Origin: Streptosporangiaceae bacterium
Lineage (GTDB): Bacteria; Actinomycetota; Actinomycetes; Streptosporangiales; Streptosporangiaceae
Length of the DNA: 6,340 nucleotides
Reading direction: 5' to 3'
Assembly (NCBI GenBank): GCA_030045295.1
Contig: JASIGD010000051.1
Location: 1 to 6,340, forward strand
Shown here one piece after another: positions 1 to 5,006 of this stretch (positions are counted from its first letter, which is position 1; each line of letters begins with the position of its first letter). Position numbers and translations under genes: made by a program. Under the pieces are notes generated by a model, which was not told the origin of the DNA, did not search any database, and was given only the letters and a program-made list of their open reading frames with translations.

Positions 1-1538
1 AGCTGATCGGCCGCGGCCAGGCAGTTGTGCAACGTCACCCCGGCCCCGATCAGCGTCACTTGGTCGTCGGAGCTGGAGCGGACGACCTTGGCGCCGCCGA
101 TCGGGAAGGCCTCGTCCGGCGCGTACAGCACCGGGTACGCGCCGCGGGTGGTGCGCATGAAAACGACGCCGCTGCGCTCGGCCATCTCCTGTACCAGGTA
201 GGCCGTGCTCGTCGCGTCGCTCGGATACAGGACGGTGGAGCCGTGCACGGCCCGCATCATCGCCAGGTCCTCCAGGGCCATCTGCGACGGGCCGTCCGCG
301 CCGATCTCCGTACCCGCGTGGGAGCCGCACAGGCGGATGTTGGCCTGGGAGATGGCCAACATCCGTATGAAGTCGTAGGCGCGCGTGAAGAAGGCGGCGA
401 ACGTGGCCGCGAAGGGGACGTACCCGCGGACCGACATGCCGACCGCGGCCGCGACCAGCTGCTGCTCGGCGATGAACATCTCGAAGTACCGTTCGCCATG
501 CGCCTTGGCGAACTCCTCCATGTGGGTGGAGTTGCCCACCTCCCCGTCCAAGCCGACTACGTCGGAACGGACCCCGACCGCGGCCAGTGCTTGGCCGAAC
601 GCCAGCCGGGTGGCGACCTTGTCGCCCAGCTCGTAGCGGGGCAGGGTCACCTCGCCGCTGGGCCGGGTGCGGACCGATCCGTTCTCCGGGCGTAGCCCGC
701 TGATCGTGAGGTGGCGTTCCCCGCCGAGCTCGATGATGGCCCGTTCGGCCATGTCGGCGGGCAGCGGCCTGCCGTGCCAGCCTTCGGCGTCCTCGACCTC
801 GTCGAACCCGCGGCCCTTGAGGGTCCGGGCCAGGATCACGGTGGGCCGGTCCGCGCCGGACGCGTGGGCGAACGCCTTGTCGATCTCGCCGACGTCGTGC
901 CCGTCGATGACGATGGCGTGGCAGCCGAACGCCTCAACCCGCCTGGCGTAGGCGTCCAGGTCCCAGCCCAATTCGGTCGGGCCGCGCTGGCCGAGCCGGT
1001 TCACGTCGACGATCGCGGTCAGGTTTTTCAGCTCGTAATGGGCGGCCTTGTCGAACGCCTCCCACATCGATCCTTCGGCCATCTCGCTATCACCGCAGAG
1101 CACCCAGACGCGGTACGGCAGCTCGTCCAGGTACCGGCCGGCCAGGGCGACGCCGACGCCGTCGGGCAGCCCCTGACCGAGCGACCCGGTGGCGACGTCG
1201 ACCCACGGCAGCAGCGGAGTGGGATGGCCCTCCAGCCGCGAGCCGAACCGCCGGTACCCGGTCATCAGCTCATCGTCCGAGATGACGCCCGCTGCCTTGA
1301 ACATCGAGTAGAGCAGCGGGGACGCGTGCCCCTTGGAGAAGATGAGGTGATCGTTGGCCGGGTCATCCGGCCGCTGCCAGTCGTAGCGGAAGTGCCGGAC
1401 CAGCAGGACCGCCATCAAGTCGGCGGCCGACATGCTCGAAGTGGGGTGGCCGGATCCGGCCGAGGTGCTGCAGCGGATCGAGTCGACCCGCAGCTGCTGG
1501 CCGAGAGCACGAATGTCGTCCAAGGTCTGCACGGGCAT
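1..1538 (-). CDS. tkt: Transketolase, animal-type short form (C-terminus outside the window)
   Basis: Thiamine diphosphate (TPP) enzyme of the non-oxidative pentose phosphate pathway. It moves two-carbon units from ketose phosphates to aldose phosphates in the cytosol. The frame is open from ATG 1538 down to base 1, giving 512 complete codons. Visible motifs: GSGHPTSS (residues 28-35, active-site His31), FSKGHASP (67-74, His71), the cofactor motif starting GDSEMAEGSMWEA (149-161) and closing with DVNRLGQ (178-184), the pyrimidine-domain IAEQ with the catalytic Glu (356-359), FAAFFTRAYD (380-389), LCGSHAG (403-409) and DGPSQMALEDLAM (415-427). The wording matches the roughly 620-residue mammalian TKT branch rather than the roughly 660-residue E. 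coli TktA branch, so about 100 residues of the third domain are missing at the window edge. A GGAGG at 1552-1548, 9 nt before the ATG, fixes the start. The cofactor motif has GDS where the classical consensus is GDG; I believe this variant occurs in related bacterial proteins (from memory). It is transcribed divergently from the oxidoreductase. Confidence 0.96.
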   Translation of the reverse strand, partial: MPVQTLDDIRALGQQLRVDSIRCSTSAGSGHPTSSMSAADLMAVLLVRHFRYDWQRPDDPANDHLIFSKGHASPLLYSMFKAAGVISDDELMTGYRRFGSRLEGHPTPLLPWVDVATGSLGQGLPDGVGVALAGRYLDELPYRVWVLCGDSEMAEGSMWEAFDKAAHYELKNLTAIVDVNRLGQRGPTELGWDLDAYARRVEAFGCHAIVIDGHDVGEIDKAFAHASGADRPTVILARTLKGRGFDEVEDAEGWHGRPLPADMAERAIIELGGERHLTISGLRPENGSVRTRPSGEVTLPRYELGDKVATRLAFGQALAAVGVRSDVVGLDGEVGNSTHMEEFAKAHGERYFEMFIAEQQLVAAAVGMSVRGYVPFAATFAAFFTRAYDFIRMLAISQANIRLCGSHAGTEIGADGPSQMALEDLAMMRAVHGSTVLYPSDATSTAYLVQEMAERSGVVFMRTTRGAYPVLYAPDEAFPIGGAKVVRSSSDDQVTLIGAGVTLHNCLAAADQ

Positions 1539-1578
1539 GGCGGTCTTCCTCCAACTGTCGGCTTCGGTCAAGACCTGG

Positions 1579-1592
1579 CGCTACCGGTAGCG
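1579..1592. promoter_or_regulatory. 14-bp perfect palindrome, candidate operator
   Basis: The sequence CGCTACCGGTAGCG is its own reverse complement. It lies 40 nt upstream of the transketolase start codon, 97 nt upstream of the oxidoreductase start codon, and 14 nt from the TACGTA promoter-like box. A dimeric repressor of the TetR or MarR type would suit such a site, but no regulator gene is present in the window. The palindrome and its position are seen directly; the operator role is inferred. Confidence 0.4.
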
Positions 1593-1677
1593 TACGGCCT
1601 GTCTTTTACGTAGTCCCAGGTGCCCTCGGACTGAAACATCTCGGCCGCGCGTCAAGGTCAGCCCGGAGGTGCCACGG

Positions 1678-1683
1678 AAGGAG
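1678..1683 (+). promoter_or_regulatory. Ribosome binding site of the oxidoreductase
   Basis: AAGGAG, 6 nt before ATG 1690. It decides the start: an in-frame GTG at 1669 would add seven charged residues (the extension begins MPRKERE), and this site would then lie inside the coding region. The ATG also gives the usual MDR N-terminus, M-R-A-F. Confidence 0.8.
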
Positions 1684-1689
1684 CGAGAA

Positions 1690-2628
1690 ATGCGCGCATT
1701 CGCGGTGCTGAGGTTCGGTGCGGCTCCCGGGCTCCACAACCTGCCGGTTCCCGCGGCGGACGGCGCGTTCCTCATTCGCGTGAGGTACGCGGGGGTCAAT
1801 CCGCTCGACAACAACCTGCTCGGACGCCTGACCGCCAGCTCAGCCTATCCCTTCGTGGTAGGCGTGGATTTCGCTGGCGTGATCGAACGTGCCCCGGCCG
1901 GGGCGGGCGACCTCAAGGTCGGCGAGCGCGTTTTCGGCGTCGCCCGCACGCATGGTTCGTACGCCGAGTACACCGCGGTCGCGCCGGCCGCGCGGCTGGA
2001 GCCGCTGGCCGTCATCCCCGACGGCATCCCTGACGAGCAGGCCGCGGCCCTGCCCACCAGCGCGGTAACGGCGCTGAGAACGCTGCAGCTGCTGGATGTC
2101 ACCGCGGGCCAGCGGCTGGTGGTGATGGGCGCGACCGGCGGGGTCGGCGGCTACGCGGTGCAGATGGCCGTCTCTCGCGGCGTCCACGTCATCGCCACCG
2201 TCCGCGGGGACGCCGACGAGGCTCGCCGGCTGGGCGCCGCAGAAGTGTACGACAGCCAAGCCGCCGACGTGATCGACGCGCTGCGCACGGCGCACCCGGG
2301 CGGCGTCGATGCGGTCCTGGACCTGGTCAACGGCCCGGACGCGATCCGCCGCGACGCGGAAATCCTCAGGCCCGGAGGCACCCTGGTCTCGACGATCTTC
2401 GCCGCGGACGAGGCGTGGTTCGCCGAGCGCCACATCACCGCGCACAACCACGCGTCCAGCGCCAATCCGCTGCTATCGCGGCCAGGACTGGACACGGTGG
2501 TGCGGATGCTCGCAGACGGCACGATCACCGCGCGCATCGGCTCAGTCGCAGGACTGGACGAGGCCGGGCAGATACTCGAACGACTCCGCACCGGCGGCCT
2601 CCGCGGCAAAGCCGTCATCCGGCTGTGA
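1690..2628 (+). CDS. Zinc-free NADP-dependent MDR oxidoreductase, quinone oxidoreductase-like
   Basis: A 312-residue member of the medium-chain dehydrogenase/reductase superfamily, in the quinone oxidoreductase/enoyl reductase branch that works without zinc. Such enzymes reduce quinones or activated double bonds of enones with NADPH in the cytosol; the substrate here cannot be read from sequence. Residues 1-120 form the GroES-like catalytic domain, with YAGVNPLDNN (33-42), GVDFAGVIE (58-66) and VGERVFGV (77-84). The Rossmann domain follows, with the nucleotide-binding GATGGVGGYAVQMA (147-160). GGLRGKAVI (302-310) is the typical C-terminal end. The protein contains no cysteine, so neither the catalytic nor the structural zinc site of alcohol dehydrogenases can be present. 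Length is normal for the family (about 300-330). It is a single gene: divergent from transketolase and convergent with the DUF5996 gene. Expression may be controlled through the palindrome at 1579-1592 (inference). The family assignment is firm, the substrate unknown. Confidence 0.93.
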   Translation: MRAFAVLRFGAAPGLHNLPVPAADGAFLIRVRYAGVNPLDNNLLGRLTASSAYPFVVGVDFAGVIERAPAGAGDLKVGERVFGVARTHGSYAEYTAVAPAARLEPLAVIPDGIPDEQAAALPTSAVTALRTLQLLDVTAGQRLVVMGATGGVGGYAVQMAVSRGVHVIATVRGDADEARRLGAAEVYDSQAADVIDALRTAHPGGVDAVLDLVNGPDAIRRDAEILRPGGTLVSTIFAADEAWFAERHITAHNHASSANPLLSRPGLDTVVRMLADGTITARIGSVAGLDEAGQILERLRTGGLRGKAVIRL

Positions 2629-2766
2629 AGCCACACCACCCCGCCGAACCGTCCCGTGGCACGCACCAGGCCGAGAACCCGCACCGCTGCCGTTCGGATT
2701 CATGAATCTCCCCGGCATCCGACGGTCAGCCGCGATCGGCGCCGCATCACGCCGGCGGTAAGCCCG
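2629..2766. other. Convergent intergenic gap without a gene
   Basis: The 138 bases lie between the stop codons of two genes that read toward each other. I see no coding frame with a plausible start signal. It holds the small AT-richer palindrome at 2697-2708 and the left arm of the hairpin at 2750-2780. Both flanking genes need a transcription end here. Confidence 0.7.
2697..2708. repeat. 12-bp perfect palindrome GATTCATGAATC
   Basis: GATTCATGAATC equals its own reverse complement and is AT-rich against very GC-rich surroundings. It lies 69 nt after the oxidoreductase stop codon, in the convergent gap, which is not where a promoter operator is expected. Chance is a fair explanation; a protein-binding site or a weak transcript-end structure are alternatives. 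Confidence 0.3.
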
Positions 2767-2780
2767 TTACCGGACCGGCG
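2750..2780. terminator. Strong hairpin, candidate bidirectional terminator
   Basis: The left arm CGCCGGCGGTAA (2750-2761) pairs with TTACCG (2767-2772) and CCGGCG (2775-2780). This gives 12 base pairs, with a two-base bulge (GA, 2773-2774) and the five-base loop GCCCG. It has no clear U-tract on either strand, as is common for actinobacterial terminators. It sits between convergent genes, about 120 nt after the oxidoreductase stop codon, and covers the stop codon and last codons of the DUF5996 gene, so one structure could serve both transcripts. The pairing is seen directly; the function is inferred from position. Confidence 0.6.
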
Positions 2781-3687
2781 GCGGCTTTCCCTCAGCGCTC
2801 GCGGCGAGCGTCATGTCCCAGCCGCACGTCGCGCAGGCGTGCCGGAAGGCCGACCGGGCAAATTCCACCGCCGCTGCCCGCGGATCAGGACCCGAGCGGA
2901 TGTCGTCCCAGTCCAGGATGTACTCGCCCAGGCCTGAGTCCCAGCGCGCGGCGGGCGGAGACAGGGTCTGGCCGGCGAAACCGGGTTGGGCTGGGTACGC
3001 GTAGGCGTAGAACGCGGCACGACCGTAGCGGGCGTCACCGGGCCACCAGCCGACCGCGACCTCTTGCGCGTCCATCGCGTTGCGCATGATGAAGTCCTCC
3101 GAGGGAGGAACCGCCGACGACCCGGAGAACAGGCTTACCGCCAGGTCGAATGAGCCCCACCACGCGTTGACTGGCGTCGAGCGTCCGCGGTACGGCGCGC
3201 GGTACGCGGCCAGCACCAGCGCGGCCTGGGTCGCCGCGGCGAAATAGCTGGCCACCTCGTCCGGGTCGTAATGGGCGTGCTCCTCGTCCTGGTCCAGCGG
3301 CACGCTCCAGGGAACTTCCTGCGGCGCCGGGTCGATCTGCACCGGGCCGCCCAGGGCCTGGACCGCGGCCAGCACCTGCCTGGTCACCTCGCCGACCGGC
3401 CGGTGCGGGGTCAGCGCAACACGCTCGGCCCGCCCGGCGCTGTGCTCGGCCACCGCCTCGTGCCGCCGCAGGTCCAGCGCGACCACCAGCGCGCCCGAAC
3501 CGTCGGGGGCGGGCAGCGGCGCCGTCTCCCAGCCGCGCGCGGTCAGCCGCAGCGCCGCATGCTGCAGTTGCGGCTCGGGCGGGGCGAGCTTGACCGCCAG
3601 CTTGCCCAGCACCTGAGTGTGGGCGTGCAGCGTGTCGCACGTCGCGCGCCACCGGTCGTAGGAGGCATCCGGCCAGGCTGAGACCAT
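2767..3687 (-). CDS. DUF5996 family protein, function unknown
   Basis: A 306-residue soluble protein that I recognise as DUF5996, a family without an assigned function. Conserved-looking blocks, in order: TLHAHTQVLGK (19-29), LTARGWETAPLP (48-59), ending of the first half at VQIDPAPQEVPW (116-127), HAHYDPDEV (137-145), WWGSFDLAVSLFSG (176-189), VGWWPGD (212-218), AAFYAYAYP (224-232) and LGEYILDWDDIR (253-264). The C-terminus carries a CATC pair (285-288). It has no signal peptide or membrane segment. The density of W, H, D and E in the blocks suggests a real binding or catalytic surface, but no known catalytic motif is evident. The ATG at 3687 puts WP at residues 5-6, matching the usual family start. 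No Shine-Dalgarno is seen upstream, and a promoter-like pair sits at leaderless distance. It is convergent with the oxidoreductase and divergent from the channel-like gene. The family call rests on remembered motif patterns, not a search. Confidence 0.86.
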   Translation of the reverse strand: MVSAWPDASYDRWRATCDTLHAHTQVLGKLAVKLAPPEPQLQHAALRLTARGWETAPLPAPDGSGALVVALDLRRHEAVAEHSAGRAERVALTPHRPVGEVTRQVLAAVQALGGPVQIDPAPQEVPWSVPLDQDEEHAHYDPDEVASYFAAATQAALVLAAYRAPYRGRSTPVNAWWGSFDLAVSLFSGSSAVPPSEDFIMRNAMDAQEVAVGWWPGDARYGRAAFYAYAYPAQPGFAGQTLSPPAARWDSGLGEYILDWDDIRSGPDPRAAAVEFARSAFRHACATCGWDMTLAASAEGKPPPVR

Positions 3688-3694
3688 GGCTTGC

Positions 3695-3724
3695 AGGCTA
3701 TCGAGGCCGCGACCATGCGCTCAA
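3695..3724 (-). promoter_or_regulatory. Candidate leaderless promoter of the DUF5996 gene
   Basis: On the minus strand TTGAGC (3724-3719), then 18 nt, then TAGCCT (3700-3695), then 7 nt, then ATG 3687. The first box matches TTGACA at four positions and the second fits the actinobacterial TANNNT -10 pattern. The expected transcription start falls on or next to the A of the start codon, and no ribosome binding site precedes that codon. Together these suggest a leaderless mRNA (inference). Confidence 0.4.
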
Positions 3725-3761
3725 CGCGGGTCCTCGGTAGGTTCGGCATAACGAGCGACGT

Positions 3762-3768
3762 GGAGGAG
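3762..3768 (+). promoter_or_regulatory. Ribosome binding site of the channel-like gene
   Basis: GGAGGAG, with its GGAGG core ending 7 nt before ATG 3774. It favours that start over the in-frame ATG at 3786, four codons later. The 86-base divergent gap must also hold this gene's promoter; only weak -10-like boxes (TAGGTT 3738-3743, CATAAC 3747-3752) without a good -35 are seen. Confidence 0.75.
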
Positions 3769-3773
3769 AACCC

Positions 3774-4919
3774 ATGGTGGTGCCGATGGCGGCCCGCGTG
3801 GTGGTTGCGGTGGTCGGCGGTTTTCTGGTGCTCGCGGTGTGGTCCAGCGTCATCGGGACGTTGATCGTGTCGCGTTCGGTCAGCAGCCGGCTGACCCGGA
3901 CGGTGGACCGGTTCGTGGTGGGGACCTACCGCGTGGCGGGCAAGATTATCGACTACAAGCGGCTTACTCCCCTGGTCGCCTACCAGCGGCTTGACCGGGT
4001 GCTCGCCACGCAGGCGGCGGCGATCTTGCTGACCCAGCTGGCCGTCTGGCTCGGGGTCGTCTTTGTCGGATTCGCGTTCCTGCTCTGGCCGTTCGCCGCC
4101 CGCGGCGTGGCGGGCGCGTTCACCGACGCCGGGTCCTCGATCTTCACCCTGGGCTTCGCGGAGCCACCCGGGGCGGTGCCGGCGGTGATCGTGTTTCTGG
4201 CCGCGGGGACCGGCCTGGTGATCGTCACCCTGCAGATCGCCTACCTGCCGACCCTGTACTCGGCGTTCAACCGCAGGGAGACCGAGGTGGCGCTGCTGAA
4301 CGCGAGGGCCGGCGTCCCGTCCTGGGGTCCGGAGCTGCTGGCCCGCACCCACTACGCGCTGGGTTCCGGCGTCTCGAGCCTCGATACGATGCCCGACCTG
4401 TACGCCCAGTGGGAGCGCTGGGCCGCAGACGTAGGCGAGAGCCACACCACCTACTTGCCGCTGGTCCGGTTCCGTTCGCCCGCGCCGTTGTCGTCCTGGG
4501 TGACCGGGCTGCTCGCGGTGCTGGACTCGGCCGCGCTGTTCCTGGTGCTGTCCCCCAAGTCCGCGCCGACGGTTCCGGCGCGCCTGTGCCTGCGCAGCGG
4601 ATTCCTGTGTTTCAGCCGGGTCGCCCGGGCCATGGGCATCGACGTGCCCGAGGAACCCGACCCCAGCGCCGGGATCACCCTGACCTACGAGGAGTTCCTC
4701 GACGCGGTAGCCCGGATGCGCAAGGTCGACTTCCCGGTCGAGCGCGAACCGGAGGAAGCCTGGCCGGACTTTGTCGGCTGGCGGGTCAACTACGAGAGCG
4801 CCGCCTACGCGCTGGCCGACCTGATCGACGCCGTGCCGGCCTTGTGGTCAGGCCCGCGAATGTTCGCCCTGGAGCCGATCTCGCCCTTCCGCCCACCGCA
4901 AGGCCGGCCGCCCAAGTAG
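3774..4919 (+). CDS. Membrane protein with potassium-channel-like pore layout
   Basis: A 381-residue integral membrane protein of a type usually left as hypothetical in actinobacteria. TM1 is about residues 8-32. A basic loop (34-78) follows, probably cytosolic. TM2 is about 79-107, then a short amphipathic stretch with SSIFTLGFAEP (121-131), then TM3 at about 134-160 with a central GTG (145-147). By the positive-inside rule the TLGF stretch lies outside, exactly where an ion channel P-loop would be, between two TM helices. It aligns by eye with the K+ channel signature TVGYGD, but the last glycine is Ala and the Asp is Glu. The C-terminal 220 residues are probably cytosolic, with conserved-looking WGPELLAR (184-191) and LYAQWERWAADV (209-220). 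A further hydrophobic stretch at about 237-260 may be a buried helix. The start is set by GGAGGAG at 3762. A transport role is inference; conduction is unproven. It lies 87 nt before the helicase, on the same strand. Confidence 0.88.
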   Translation: MVVPMAARVVVAVVGGFLVLAVWSSVIGTLIVSRSVSSRLTRTVDRFVVGTYRVAGKIIDYKRLTPLVAYQRLDRVLATQAAAILLTQLAVWLGVVFVGFAFLLWPFAARGVAGAFTDAGSSIFTLGFAEPPGAVPAVIVFLAAGTGLVIVTLQIAYLPTLYSAFNRRETEVALLNARAGVPSWGPELLARTHYALGSGVSSLDTMPDLYAQWERWAADVGESHTTYLPLVRFRSPAPLSSWVTGLLAVLDSAALFLVLSPKSAPTVPARLCLRSGFLCFSRVARAMGIDVPEEPDPSAGITLTYEEFLDAVARMRKVDFPVEREPEEAWPDFVGWRVNYESAAYALADLIDAVPALWSGPRMFALEPISPFRPPQGRPPK

Positions 4920-4952
4920 GCGTGTTCGGGCGTCGCGCCGTGTCACCGCGAT

Positions 4953-4966
4953 CCGCGCCGGCGCGG
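4953..4966. repeat. 14-bp perfect GC palindrome in the gap before the helicase
   Basis: CCGCGCCGGCGCGG is its own reverse complement and lies 34 nt after the membrane protein stop codon and 40 nt before the helicase start codon. It could be an operator near the helicase promoter, or part of the end of the upstream transcript, though with no loop it makes a poor RNA hairpin. It consists only of G and C, so chance is more likely than for the palindrome at 1579. Confidence 0.3.
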
Positions 4967-4993
4967 CGTACCGCTTCGGCCAGCGGGCCTGAT

Positions 4994-4999
4994 TATGTT
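4994..4999 (+). promoter_or_regulatory. Candidate -10 box of a leaderless helicase promoter
   Basis: TATGTT fits TANNNT and ends 7 nt before ATG 5007, so transcription would begin at or next to the start codon. No ribosome binding site is placed properly before that ATG: the AGAAG at 5001-5005 is only one base away. No good -35 is visible. The 7-nt distance is the same as before the DUF5996 gene. Confidence 0.4.
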
Positions 5000-5006
5000 C
5001 AGAAGC

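Larger units (their letters stand above)
1539..1689. promoter_or_regulatory. Divergent promoter region, transketolase / oxidoreductase
   Basis: This 151-base gap must hold the promoters of two genes that read away from each other. It is locally less GC-rich around 1601-1616, where the plus strand reads CTTTTACGTAGT, the most promoter-like part. TACGTA at 1607-1612 could act as a -10 box on either strand. On the minus strand it is preceded by TTTCAG 18 nt upstream, a mediocre -35 for transketolase. No convincing -35 is seen for the oxidoreductase. The ribosome binding sites of both genes lie at its edges. The boundaries are certain; the internal promoter assignment is weak. Confidence 0.5.

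Noticed and set aside
1566..1571. TTGACC on the minus strand as a -35 box for transketolase.
   Set aside because: The -10 position it implies falls on the ribosome binding site, reads GAAGAC, and would leave no room for the leader.
711..1613. An open plus-strand frame of 300 codons opposite transketolase.
   Set aside because: It is antisense to a clearly recognised enzyme, low-complexity in composition, and has no recognisable domain.
1669..1689. GTG at 1669 as an earlier start of the oxidoreductase.
   Set aside because: It would put the AAGGAG site inside the gene and add a charged extension not usual for the family.
1840..2451. An open minus-strand frame of 203 codons opposite the oxidoreductase.
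   Set aside because: The plus-strand oxidoreductase is intact with a good ribosome binding site. The antisense product is compositionally biased and unrecognisable.
3543..4445. An open minus-strand frame of 300 codons spanning the divergent gap between the DUF5996 and channel-like genes.
   Set aside because: It runs opposite the channel-like gene and into the DUF5996 gene in another frame. Its product is arginine/glycine/histidine-rich with no motif, typical of shadow frames.
4995..5006. ATG at 4995 as the helicase start.
   Set aside because: It has no ribosome binding site or upstream promoter box, and would overlap the TATGTT box; ATG 5007 matches the UvrD N-terminal length. The four-residue difference cannot be fully excluded.
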